Shown in pieces: positions 10,022 to 18,171 of a stretch of 64,000 nt of DNA. Position 1 is the first letter of the stretch, and every line of letters starts with the position of its first letter. The stretch spans positions 17,480-81,479 of the forward strand of contig DLHP01000016.1 in the NCBI GenBank assembly GCA_002483285.1. The letters run 5' to 3'. Made by a program: the position numbers and the translations under genes. The notes under the pieces are model-generated. The model was not told the DNA's origin and ran no database searches. It saw only the letters and a list, made by a program, of their open reading frames with translations. The stretch comes from Flavobacterium sp. UBA7665 (GTDB taxonomy: Bacteria; Bacteroidota; Bacteroidia; Flavobacteriales; Flavobacteriaceae).

Positions 10022-11917
10022 ATGGACAAGATGAAAAAAATCCTCAGTATATTTTTGATATTCGGTTTTGGCCTCACGGTTTTTGCGCAGAAGAAAGCCA
10101 GTGAAAAGCAAGCCAACAGCCTTTTCGAAAAGAAGTCTTTTGTGAAAGCCGCCGAACAGTACGAGCAGGTCAAGGAAAACCAGAATGTACTGCAAAATCT
10201 CGGCGACTGTTACTACAACAATACCCAGATGAAAGATGCGGTTCGTGTGTATGGAAAATTGTTCCTGACTTACAAAGACAGCGTACAACCGCAATATTAC
10301 TTTCGCTATGCGCACGCCTTGCTCGGGATTGCCGATTACGCCAAAGCCGACATTATCATGGCCGAATACCTCAAGTTCCCGGTGAGCACGCCCAAATTCA
10401 TTGCCAACCTCACGACCAATGTACCGTTCAACTACATCATACAGCCGATGACCAAGAATACGTCTAACGGGGATTTCGGCATGTCATTCTATGGGGATAA
10501 AGTGGCGTTTGCCTCTTTGCGCGGTGCAGAATCCAAAGCGTTCAACTGGAACGAGAAACCATACCTGGATTTGTACAGCGCCGAGGTAGACAGCAAGGAG
10601 CTGCTCACCAAAGTCGAGCCTTTCCCAAAAGAGATCAACACCAAAACCCACGAGAGCAACGCCACATTCAGCGCCGACGGACGCATCATGTATTTCAACC
10701 GCACCAATGACAAACGCGTTAAGATTGGTGAGGAGAAAGTAGCAATCGTCAAGATTTTCAAGGCCGAATTCGTGGATGGTAAATGGACCAATGTGAAAGC
10801 CGTTCCTTTTGCAACCGATACCTATTCTACCGAACACCCCGTTTTATCCAAAGACGGCAAAAAACTCTATTTCTCGAGCGACATGCCCGGATCTATCGGC
10901 TCGTTCGATATCTATTATATGGATGTCAACGAAGATGGCACTTACGGCGCACCGCAAAACCTCGGCAAAGCGATCAACACCATTCACCGCGAGCAATTCC
11001 CTTTCCTTTCGGATGACGGCACTTTGTTGTATTTCGCATCCGATGGCCACCAAGGGATGGGCGGGTTAGACATTTTCCAGAGCAAATCGTATGACGGCGT
11101 ATTCTCCAAACCGTTAAACCTCGGGGAAACCATCAACAGCAATCTCGACGATTTCTCTTACGTGGTCAATGAAAAGAAAAATACGGGTTATTTGTCGTCC
11201 AACAGAAAAGGCAGCGGCGACGCGCTTTACAGTTTTACGCGTGTGGAGAACCAGGAACGTTATGTGGTAGAGGGCGAGGTAAAGGATAAGAACACCCAAG
11301 ATCCGCTTCCGGGTACGTTGGTCTCGTTGTATGACGAGAACGATATCCTGATCGGGCAGATGGTGGTAGGCGCACAGGCCGATTACGTCTTTAGTACAGA
11401 GCCCAACAAAAAGTACCGGATAGAAGCCGTACACGATTTCTACATTCCGCATAGCGAAGAATTCACGACCAACGAAGACGGCAAGATGCGTTACACCATC
11501 GAACTTTTCATGGAGTGTTACGACGATGCCGAGGAAGTCATTACCAAACGCCAGGACGGAAAAGTACAGATCGTGCTTGAGAACATCTATTTCGACCTCG
11601 ACAAATGGGACATCAAGCCAGAAGCGGCGCGTATCCTCGATACTTTGCTCGAGCTACTCAAAAAATACCCAGCGATGGAAATCGAGCTCGGCGCACACAC
11701 TGATTCGCGGGCTTCTTACACTTACAACCTTATGTTGTCTAAGCGTCGTGCGGCTTCGACCCTCGAATATCTTGTAGACCATGGTATCAAACGCAAGAGG
11801 CTGCGCTCGCGCGGATACGGGGAGACGGTTCCGCTGATTAAATGCGGCGAAGCCAGGCCATGTACCGAGCAGGAACACTCAATCAACCGCCGTTGCGAAT
11901 TCATCATCCTGAAATAG
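10022..11917 (+). CDS. OmpA family protein with TPR-like, PD40 and carboxypeptidase-regulatory-like regions
   Basis: This 631-residue secreted protein starts MDKMKKILSIFLIFGFGLTV with cleavage after FAQ. A TPR-like helical region (about 20-150) is followed by PD40/WD40-like propeller blades, for example SADGRIMYFNR, SKDGKKLYFSSDMPGS and SDDGTLLYFASDGHQGMGG. Next comes a carboxypeptidase-regulatory-like beta-sandwich (VEGEVKDKNTQDPLPGTLVS, about 420-500). The end is an OmpA peptidoglycan-binding domain from about residue 515 (IYFDLDKWDIKPEA, GAHTDSRAS, LSKRRA). This layout is the standard third member of the cargo / PorP-SprF / OmpA operons in flavobacteria and probably anchors the secretion assembly to the cell wall. 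The next Met (codon 4) is an equally possible start. A strong terminator follows. Confidence 0.93.
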   Translation: MDKMKKILSIFLIFGFGLTVFAQKKASEKQANSLFEKKSFVKAAEQYEQVKENQNVLQNLGDCYYNNTQMKDAVRVYGKLFLTYKDSVQPQYYFRYAHALLGIADYAKADIIMAEYLKFPVSTPKFIANLTTNVPFNYIIQPMTKNTSNGDFGMSFYGDKVAFASLRGAESKAFNWNEKPYLDLYSAEVDSKELLTKVEPFPKEINTKTHESNATFSADGRIMYFNRTNDKRVKIGEEKVAIVKIFKAEFVDGKWTNVKAVPFATDTYSTEHPVLSKDGKKLYFSSDMPGSIGSFDIYYMDVNEDGTYGAPQNLGKAINTIHREQFPFLSDDGTLLYFASDGHQGMGGLDIFQSKSYDGVFSKPLNLGETINSNLDDFSYVVNEKKNTGYLSSNRKGSGDALYSFTRVENQERYVVEGEVKDKNTQDPLPGTLVSLYDENDILIGQMVVGAQADYVFSTEPNKKYRIEAVHDFYIPHSEEFTTNEDGKMRYTIELFMECYDDAEEVITKRQDGKVQIVLENIYFDLDKWDIKPEAARILDTLLELLKKYPAMEIELGAHTDSRASYTYNLMLSKRRAASTLEYLVDHGIKRKRLRSRGYGETVPLIKCGEARPCTEQEHSINRRCEFIILK

Positions 11918-11949
11918 TTTTAATATAGTTAATAGTTTTGTAGAAGGAG

Positions 11950-11975
11950 AAAGCCGCTTTTAGGAGCGGCTTTTT
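11950..11975 (+). terminator. Rho-independent terminator of the giant cargo operon
   Basis: A perfect 9-bp stem (AAAGCCGCT / AGCGGCTTT) with a 6-base loop is followed by T residues, 32 bases after the OmpA stop codon. Confidence 0.9.
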
Positions 11976-12111
11976 CGATTGCTGTTATCGGCTAAAATTG
12001 CATTGGCGATTAGGTCGGAAAAAAGCCAGGCGACAATAAAGGAATAAGAAAAAAATGGGGCGTGTCTGGGTTTTTAATTATATTCACCAAATAAACGGTA
12101 TTCTATAGAAA

Positions 12112-12891
12112 ATGAAAGTCGACAAAATCATCTCCGACAAAATATATTGGCACAAGTACATCAACTTTTACGAAAAACTACTACCCAAAGACGCGACTAA
12201 TATCCTGGAAATAGGTGTGTTTAAAGGACAGTCGATCCACTATTGGAGGGAGAAGTATCCCAATGCGAATATTTTCGGTCTCGACATCGTTGAACCGAGC
12301 GACGCGTGGCCTAAAGATGATCGCATCACTTATTTTAAGGCAGACCAAAGTGACAGTCAAAATTACCATGCGATTTTGCAATCGATAGGAGCGCCCATTG
12401 ATATTTTGATTGAAGACGGAAGCCACGACCCATACCACCAAAAAATATCGTTGATAGAAAGTCTGAATTATTTAAAGAACGGCTCGATTTACATTTTAGA
12501 AGACATCCACACCGCGCATCCACACCATCCTTATTATAAAAAACGCGCGGGAGTCTTTTTGGGTTCGGGCGTCAAAAGGTGGTTCAAAAAAGACCCGGAT
12601 GTTTTCATGCCATTGCAATGTTTACTTTTGATAGAACATTTAAAGAGCAACGGGAAAACCCCAAATGATATCAAAGACACACTCGATTTCAAGAACAGCC
12701 TTTTCAGCTATGCAGAAATTGAACTGCTTTTCAACAAGATTAAAAAATTGAAATTCTACCGACGCAATGTCTTGCCCGATTACTGCTACGCCTGTAAAAC
12801 CGACAACTTTGACTACGCCAGCCTACGCTGCAGCTGCGGAACCGAATTGTATTTGGGTACCGATTCTATGTCGGTGGTGTTGGAATTTTAA
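12112..12891 (+). CDS. Class I SAM-dependent methyltransferase with C-terminal Cys cluster
   Basis: This 259-residue soluble protein has a Rossmann methyltransferase core. SAM-binding motif I is ILEIGVFKGQS (about residues 31-41), followed by FGLDIVEPSD, then IDILIEDGSHD and IYILEDIHT, a D/E/H-rich pair typical of MycE-like metal-dependent O-methyltransferases that act on sugars. After the core, the last 40 residues carry CYAC and CSC (four cysteines), which could form a small zinc knuckle or ribbon. The substrate is unknown; a sugar or surface-glycan methylation is only a family-based guess. It is a single gene after the cargo operon terminator, and its stop overlaps that of the convergent phosphatase gene by 4 bases. 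Confidence 0.75.
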   Translation: MKVDKIISDKIYWHKYINFYEKLLPKDATNILEIGVFKGQSIHYWREKYPNANIFGLDIVEPSDAWPKDDRITYFKADQSDSQNYHAILQSIGAPIDILIEDGSHDPYHQKISLIESLNYLKNGSIYILEDIHTAHPHHPYYKKRAGVFLGSGVKRWFKKDPDVFMPLQCLLLIEHLKSNGKTPNDIKDTLDFKNSLFSYAEIELLFNKIKKLKFYRRNVLPDYCYACKTDNFDYASLRCSCGTELYLGTDSMSVVLEF

Positions 12892-14306
12892 AACTTATTC
12901 TCGACTTCGGCGGCCTGGAGCATCAGGTAATGCAAGTCGGTATTCTTTACGAATGGCTTGAGTAGTTCGCTTCCGGGGCCAAACATGGCCAATTCTACAT
13001 AGTCGGCCGAGTGGTCCATTGAAATCCAGCCTACAGAATTGGTCTTCTTCTGCATTTCGGCAAGCGCCTTGAACGGTAATTTCCTGAAGTTGTAAAGGCC
13101 GCCATCTTCTTTCTGCAACCCGCTGTAATAGCCCAGGATGGTTTTGGCATCTTCATCGGCAATCGTAGCGCCATTGGTAGTCGCGATGAGTTCCCTTACC
13201 TGGCTCGCACTGCTGTCTGCGTGGATGTTGTTGAGCAACCATTCGTTGGTGTGCGTGTATTTTTGGATGCTGTCAAAGTTGGCATTGGCGTCCTTGCCGT
13301 AAATGACACCGGGATTCGCGTTGCCATGGTCGGTGGTGATGATTACAAGCGTTTCTTTGTCTTTTTCGGCGAAATCGATGGCGACTTTAATCGCTTCGTC
13401 GAATTCAATCTGGTCATGGATGAGCCCTGCAATATCGTTAGCATGCGCCGCCCAATCTACCTTACCGCTTTCAATCTGCATGACAAAACCTTTGGGGTGG
13501 TTTTTCATGCGGTCTATGGCCTTCTGCGCCATTTCGGCCAAAGAAGGGACGGTTTTTAAAAGATCGGTATCGTTGTTCCGGTCTATATAATAAGGAACTG
13601 CATCTTCGCCAAAAATTCCCAGTATGGGTTTGTCGTTTGTCGCGTTCATCATTTCAGCGCGCGTTTTGGCGACTTGATAGCCTTTGGCTGAAAACTTAGT
13701 GTACATATCGGTTTTGTCCTTGCGTTTGTCGGCGGCGAAATATTGGTCGCCACCGCCCATCATCACGTCGAAATTCAAATCAAGATATTGCCCCGCGATT
13801 TCGTCCTGGCTGTTGCGGCTCTTGCTGTTCACACAGAATCCGGCTGGCGTGGCATGTGTAATCGGAACTGTCGTCACACAGCCCACCATTTTACCGGCTT
13901 GCTTGAATTTCTGTAAGATCGGGAGGTATTGCTCGCCGTTGGCACCCACGTTTAGCGAACCGTTGGGGACGCGAACACCGCCGCCCCAAGAAGAACTACC
14001 CGCAGAAGAATCGGTGACTATAGAACTGGCCGAAGCGGTGTCCATGAGGGCACGCGTCACGCGGTTGTCTTTATAGAGTTGCATCCAATGGCTGCCTTTG
14101 CCGGTTTTGCGGTTCAGGAACAAGTCGGCCATGTTGAGTGTTCCGGTGCTCATGCCGTCGCTCACCAGAAAAATGATGTTCTTGGCCTTTTTGTTTTTCT
14201 TGAGTGTGTCAAAATCGGGTTGTTGGCCAAAACTCTGAAAAGGGTTGATGAGCGTCGAGCCGATAGCTGCCAATGAGCCGTTTTTAAAGAAACTCCTTCT
14301 GTTCAT
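12888..14306 (-). CDS. Alkaline phosphatase (PhoA family)
   Basis: I place the start at 14306, giving 472 residues that begin MNRRSFFKNGSLAAIGSTL. This RR-containing leader resembles a Tat signal, and a TATCTTTG promoter box lies 33 bases upstream, inside the longer ORF. Family motifs are present: VSDGMSTG (metal ligand Asp), VTDSSAG (catalytic Ser after Asp), ITHATPAGF, VDWAAHAND (Asp/His ligands), ITTDHGNA and SMDHSADYVELAMFGPG. The enzyme would hydrolyse phosphomonoesters outside the cytoplasm, releasing phosphate with zinc and magnesium. The gene is divergent from the secreted esterase-like gene at 14457, with 150 bases between them. No Pho box could be assigned. Confidence 0.92.
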   Translation of the reverse strand: MNRRSFFKNGSLAAIGSTLINPFQSFGQQPDFDTLKKNKKAKNIIFLVSDGMSTGTLNMADLFLNRKTGKGSHWMQLYKDNRVTRALMDTASASSIVTDSSAGSSSWGGGVRVPNGSLNVGANGEQYLPILQKFKQAGKMVGCVTTVPITHATPAGFCVNSKSRNSQDEIAGQYLDLNFDVMMGGGDQYFAADKRKDKTDMYTKFSAKGYQVAKTRAEMMNATNDKPILGIFGEDAVPYYIDRNNDTDLLKTVPSLAEMAQKAIDRMKNHPKGFVMQIESGKVDWAAHANDIAGLIHDQIEFDEAIKVAIDFAEKDKETLVIITTDHGNANPGVIYGKDANANFDSIQKYTHTNEWLLNNIHADSSASQVRELIATTNGATIADEDAKTILGYYSGLQKEDGGLYNFRKLPFKALAEMQKKTNSVGWISMDHSADYVELAMFGPGSELLKPFVKNTDLHYLMLQAAEVENKF

Positions 14307-14339
14307 GATGTTGGTGTTTTGCGTGAATGGATGCGCTTC

Positions 14340-14347
14340 CAAAGATA
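14340..14347 (-). promoter_or_regulatory. Candidate -7 box of the alkaline phosphatase gene
   Basis: Read on the minus strand this is TATCTTTG, matching the Bacteroidota -7 consensus TAnnTTTG, 33 bases before the chosen ATG. A TTTG lies 15 bases further up, slightly closer than usual. It supports the start at 14306. Confidence 0.45.
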
Positions 14348-14456
14348 AAAAAAGGAAAGCCGCAAATGAAGGCCACGCCATTAATTTAAGATTAAATCCC
14401 AAAATTTAACGCCTATAGATTTTGTTCCTATCTTTAACGCCTTAAACAAGCCATCG

Positions 14457-15686
14457 ATGAGAAAATTATACTTGCTGTTATTGTGGTTTCCTGCGCAGGC
14501 ATTAATGGCACAAGTCTGGCCCGGGCCATCTTGGGCAAACGCCGTGAACCTGACTTCGGTAATGGATGCCGATGGGATCAACGATTTGAGCGGGCTGCAT
14601 TTCAACCCCGTCAACAATCGGTTGTATGGCGTGCAGGGCGATGGCCGGTTGCGCGTATTGCAATGGAACATTGCTACCAATACCTTTACACAGATTGCCA
14701 ACAAGGCACTCGCAGGCGGACCCGAAGGCATTACCCAAGCCAACCTGAATGCCAATGAATTTTATACCATCGACGAGAACAATTACGAAATCAGGCGTTA
14801 TTCGCATACCGCCAATTTTGGTACGGTGACCTTGTTGCGCCAATGGGATTTGCTCGCTTCGCCTTCGCCCATGGAGGACACCGGAAATTCAGGGCCAGAA
14901 GGTATCGTGTTTGTACCCGACAGCGCCTTGTCGGCGATTGGATTTGTGAGTACCGAGACCGGACAGCCTTACACCTCGGTAAAAGGTGCGGGCGGATTGT
15001 TTTTTATAGCGCATCAGGACGGCGGTTATGTTTGGGTTTTCGACCTGAACCCAAATACCGATGATGACTTCGCCTACGTTGGGAAATACCTTACCAATCG
15101 CGATGAAAGTTGCGACCTGGCCTTTGACCGCAGCACAGGTTTGTTGTACATCCTACATAATCCTACGACGATCAACCGGCTAGAAGTGACCGATCTGTCA
15201 ACCACCATTGTCGATGGCGAACGGAAATTCACCGTCACCAATGAATACACGCTGACCAATCCCGGAGACGGCAACGTCAACATTGAAGGCTTTGCGCTCA
15301 CGCCCAAATGCCCAGATACCGGCACCAAGGCCGCCTGGGTTTGCCGCGATGTCGAAACCAATGAGGATGCGTTTATTTTACAGGATGTGTTGCGCTCGTT
15401 TGACCCGTTTACCCCAGCAGGTACTTGCGTGCCGTTGGCTACGAATGATGTTGAAATTGCGCAGGAATTGACGGTTTTCCCGAATCCAGGACAAAATGAG
15501 ATCTCGATTCACGGAATTGAAAAAACAACGGTCAGGATTACCAATCCTTTGGCGCAAGTGCTGCTAGAAAAATCGGATGTGGGCGAAGATTCTAAAATCG
15601 ACATTTCAGCGTTGCCTGAAGGGATTTATACGATTGTCATTACTGCAAATAGCCATGTTTCCACAATCAAATGGATCAAAAACTAA
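14457..15686 (+). CDS. Secreted SdiA-regulated/esterase-phytase-like propeller protein with T9SS type A sorting domain
   Basis: The 409-residue protein has a signal peptide (MRKLYLLLLWFPAQALMAQ). Its main region (about 25-320) looks like a beta-propeller of the SdiA-regulated / esterase-like phytase type, with segments INDLSGLHFNPVNNRLYGVQ, GGPEGITQANL, NSGPEGIVFVPD, CDLAFDRSTGLLYILHN and NIEGFALTPKC. The last 75 residues form a T9SS type A sorting domain (LTVFPNPGQNEISI ... GIYTIVITANS ... IKWIKN). The protein is therefore probably exported and released or surface-attached. Enzymatic activity is uncertain; binding or hydrolysis of phosphorylated substrates is a family hint only, though the neighbouring alkaline phosphatase fits a phosphate-scavenging theme. 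Its stop overlaps the convergent lysA stop by 4 bases (CTAA). Confidence 0.85.
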   Translation: MRKLYLLLLWFPAQALMAQVWPGPSWANAVNLTSVMDADGINDLSGLHFNPVNNRLYGVQGDGRLRVLQWNIATNTFTQIANKALAGGPEGITQANLNANEFYTIDENNYEIRRYSHTANFGTVTLLRQWDLLASPSPMEDTGNSGPEGIVFVPDSALSAIGFVSTETGQPYTSVKGAGGLFFIAHQDGGYVWVFDLNPNTDDDFAYVGKYLTNRDESCDLAFDRSTGLLYILHNPTTINRLEVTDLSTTIVDGERKFTVTNEYTLTNPGDGNVNIEGFALTPKCPDTGTKAAWVCRDVETNEDAFILQDVLRSFDPFTPAGTCVPLATNDVEIAQELTVFPNPGQNEISIHGIEKTTVRITNPLAQVLLEKSDVGEDSKIDISALPEGIYTIVITANSHVSTIKWIKN

Positions 15687-16888
15687 TCGGCAAGCAGGAT
15701 TTGGTTCTTGAGCAGATCGTCTAAGGTTTCGCGCTCGCGGATTAAAATCCCTTTGCCGTCTTTCCACAACACTTCCGCAGGTTTGTATCGGGAATTGTAA
15801 TTCGATGCCATCGAAAAGCAATAGGCGCCCGCGTTCCTGAAACACAAAAGGTCACCTTCGGCAATTTCGGCGATGCGGCGGTTGTTGGCAAAGGTGTCGG
15901 TTTCGCAGATGTAACCCACAACACTATAAAAACGTTCCTTTCCTTTTGGGTTGGAGATGTTTTCGATGAAGTGCTGCGAACCGTAAAGCATCGGCCTTAT
16001 CAAATGGTTGAAACCGCTGTCGATTCCAGCAAAAACGGTAGAAGTAGTCTGCTTGACAACGTTGACTTTGGCGAGGAAAAAGCCCGATTCACTCACCAGG
16101 TATTTCCCGGGTTCAAAAGCCAAAGTAAGCGGACGGCCGTATTCTTTTTCAAAGGCGTTAAAGCGTTTGCTGAGTTTTTTGCCAAGCTCTTCAATATCGG
16201 TTTCAATGTCGTCTTTTTTGTAAGGTACCTTGAATCCGCTACCGAAATCGAGGAAGTCGAGCGTCTTGAAATGCGTCGCCGCTTCGAACAGAATTTCGGC
16301 TGCATACAGGAAAACCTCGATATCCAGGATGTCCGAACCCGTATGCATATGGATGCCGTTGATGTGCATCCCGGTATTTTCTACAATGCGCAACAGGTGT
16401 GGCATTTGGTGGATCGAAATGCCAAACTTGCTGTCAATATGCCCAACCGAAATATTAGAATGTCCGCCCGCCATCACATGCGGATTGATCCTGATGCAAA
16501 CCGGAACCGTAGGATGTTTACTTCCAAAATGCTCGAGTACCGAAAGGTTGTCTATGTTGATCTGTACGCCCAACTGTGCCGCTTCTTCGATTTCTTCAAA
16601 CGATACGCCGTTTGGCGTGTAGATGATTTGTTGGGGCGAAAATCCGGCATGCAATCCCAGTTGCACTTCCTGTATGGATACGGTGTCGAGGCACGATCCG
16701 ATACTTTTCATCAGTTGCAGGATGGCGACATTCGAAAGCGCCTTGACCGCATAGTTGATGCGTAGCCGATCTACTTTTGAAAAGGCTGCGGTAAGCCGGT
16801 TGTATTGCGATTGGATTTTGGCAGCATCATAGACATACAACGGACTGCCAAATTGTGCTGCGAGTTGAACGAGTTCTTTGGGTTGCAT
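15683..16888 (-). CDS. lysA: Diaminopimelate decarboxylase
   Basis: This 401-residue PLP enzyme makes L-lysine from meso-diaminopimelate, the last step of lysine synthesis. Motifs include INYAVKALSN (PLP-binding Lys), GGHSNISVGHIDSKFG, FLDFGSGFKVPYKKDD (glycine-rich phosphate loop), FEPGKYLVSESG, CETDTFANN (active-site Cys) and NAGAYCFSMASNYNSR. I chose the Met at 16888 (MQPKELVQLA) because family members start there and because a good promoter (16906-16937) overlaps the region coding for the 16 extra residues of the longer ORF. It is a single gene, convergent with the T9SS protein gene. Confidence 0.95.
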   Translation of the reverse strand: MQPKELVQLAAQFGSPLYVYDAAKIQSQYNRLTAAFSKVDRLRINYAVKALSNVAILQLMKSIGSCLDTVSIQEVQLGLHAGFSPQQIIYTPNGVSFEEIEEAAQLGVQINIDNLSVLEHFGSKHPTVPVCIRINPHVMAGGHSNISVGHIDSKFGISIHQMPHLLRIVENTGMHINGIHMHTGSDILDIEVFLYAAEILFEAATHFKTLDFLDFGSGFKVPYKKDDIETDIEELGKKLSKRFNAFEKEYGRPLTLAFEPGKYLVSESGFFLAKVNVVKQTTSTVFAGIDSGFNHLIRPMLYGSQHFIENISNPKGKERFYSVVGYICETDTFANNRRIAEIAEGDLLCFRNAGAYCFSMASNYNSRYKPAEVLWKDGKGILIRERETLDDLLKNQILLAD

Positions 16889-16905
16889 AAGGCGCTTGTT
16901 TGCAA

Positions 16906-16937
16906 CAAAACTATCATTTGGGCCACACATTACCAAA
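16906..16937 (-). promoter_or_regulatory. Bacteroidota-type promoter of lysA
   Basis: On the minus strand, TTTG (16937-16934), 20 bases and TAGTTTTG (16913-16906) match the -33/-7 consensus. The -7 box lies 17 bases before the ATG at 16888, which decides that start. Confidence 0.65.
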
Positions 16938-17075
16938 GAATTAGCACAGTTTTAGACTTACAACGTTTTCGTTCCCTGCAAATGCCGCATTCAAAAACCT
17001 CAAAAATGTTAAAGTTGCAATTTTATCGACGAAATGCAAAAAAAGTCGTTTATTTGCACCATTCTGATAAACGAA

Positions 17076-17453
17076 ATGAAAAACCTACTTTTCTTTTTAT
17101 TGTTCGCGGTGACTACGGCCCAAGCGCAGAAGATCTCGCGTTTCAAGAATGATAACCTCGGCTCTACCGATACCTCGGCGCCCATAGGGCTAGACCTCAT
17201 GGGCGGAAACAAACAAGGGGTCACTGTCTATCCCAACGCAACCAATGACCACATTTTGATTTCTGTGGCGGGTAAAAATACCGACCGCAAGTCGATTTCT
17301 ATTTCGGATTTTTCGGGAAAGTTGGTGTTCCAGACGCCCAAATCGGTGGAGAACACTTACCTGGTCGACGTGTCGGGATTGAAAAAAGACCTTTACATCG
17401 TTGAAGTCTGTTCGGGCGGGAAAGTCTACCGCAAAAAATGGATGCGCAACTAA
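17076..17453 (+). CDS. Small secreted protein that is almost only a T9SS type A sorting domain
   Basis: From the Met at 17076 the protein has 125 residues: a signal peptide (MKNLLFFLLFAVTTAQAQ), about 30 residues of linker (KISRFKNDNLGS...) and a complete type A-like sorting domain (GVTVYPNATNDHILIS ... SISISDFSGKLVF ... LYIVEVCSGGKVYRKKWMRN). There is no room for a separate functional domain. It may be a bare sorting module with a regulatory or decoy role, or a remnant of a larger cargo. The longer ORF start at 17034 would put 14 residues before the hydrophobic segment and is less likely. The convergent lipoprotein gene ends 18 bases downstream. Confidence 0.8.
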   Translation: MKNLLFFLLFAVTTAQAQKISRFKNDNLGSTDTSAPIGLDLMGGNKQGVTVYPNATNDHILISVAGKNTDRKSISISDFSGKLVFQTPKSVENTYLVDVSGLKKDLYIVEVCSGGKVYRKKWMRN

Positions 17454-17471
17454 CTGCCTCCAAAAATTCCT

Positions 17472-17897
17472 TTATCGTACCATTTTAATCAAAAAACCAT
17501 CGCTTTCAATCTGGCTCATCGTCAACTCGGTCGTGCCAATGTTGTAACAGCCCAGGTTCATGCCATTGACCTCGATGTTGAGTGCGCAGAGTTCGGGTGT
17601 GGCCTGGTTTGCGACAAAACTGTATGGATAGGTACCCGATGGTAAAATGTCCTGCATGTTCTCATCGACGTTGTTGTTTTGGACGATGACCGTTTGACTG
17701 ATGCCATTGAATTTCCAGGTGATCATGCCTTCGGGGTAATTGTAGATTGTGCCGGTGATGCCGCCGTTGACTTCGGTGAGTGTCCAAGTGCCTTCGATAC
17801 CGGTAAGTGGCGGGCTTTGGATTTGCGGACTGTCATCAGAATGGCAGGAGAATAAAAAAAGGAAAAGGAATGTGGAGAGTAGTTTTAAAGTGTTCAT
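17472..17897 (-). CDS. Lipocalin-like small lipoprotein
   Basis: The 141-residue protein starts MNTLKLLSTFLFLFLFSC, a lipoprotein signal with the acylated Cys at residue 18, then a flexible HSDDSPQIQSPP segment. The remainder (IEGTWTLTEVNGGITGT..., TELTMSQIESDGFLIKMVR) resembles the lipocalin-like lipoproteins of flavobacteria, which start with GTW and form a small beta-barrel. Its ligand and role are unknown. The region upstream carries the dispersed repeat at 17969-18088, and sucC is transcribed away from it. Confidence 0.7.
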   Translation of the reverse strand: MNTLKLLSTFLFLFLFSCHSDDSPQIQSPPLTGIEGTWTLTEVNGGITGTIYNYPEGMITWKFNGISQTVIVQNNNVDENMQDILPSGTYPYSFVANQATPELCALNIEVNGMNLGCYNIGTTELTMSQIESDGFLIKMVR

Positions 17898-17968
17898 AGC
17901 TTATTGGTTTTTTTGATTGTTTGAAGAGAGATGCTGCGGTTGGAAAAAGGTTGCTTTTGAAAACGGAA

Positions 17969-18088
17969 AGCCCTAGCCCTGATGGAAGCGGTATCCTTTT
18001 GCGGCGCAGCGCAGCGGAGCCGTAAAAGATAAAGCGGACAGCAGGACCCGAGCTCCAAAAAAAGAGCGAACTGGCGAAGCAAATAGCT
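17969..18088. repeat. Dispersed intergenic hairpin element, copy a (long form)
   Basis: It contains the conserved outer segments of the family: AGCCCTGATGGAAGCGG at one end and, read on the minus strand, CTCGGGTCC with TTTGCTTCGCCAGTTCG at the other. The inner hairpin is CTTTTGCGGC (17996-18005) with GCCGTAAAAG (18019-18028), a 10-bp stem with one G.T pair. It is inverted relative to the copies at 46080, 48600 and 63897. Confidence 0.75.
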
Positions 18089-18108
18089 TCTAAAAAACTA
18101 AAAAAACC

Positions 18109-18140
18109 TTTCGCCAATTTGATGGAAATTGCTATTTTTG
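18109..18140 (+). promoter_or_regulatory. Promoter of sucC
   Basis: A perfect -7 box TATTTTTG (18133-18140) lies 31 bases before the ATG, with TTTC (18109-18112) 20 bases upstream as a near-match to the TTTG -33 box. Confidence 0.55.
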
Positions 18141-18171
18141 TGGCACTTTAAAAAAGTCAAACTTCAACAAC

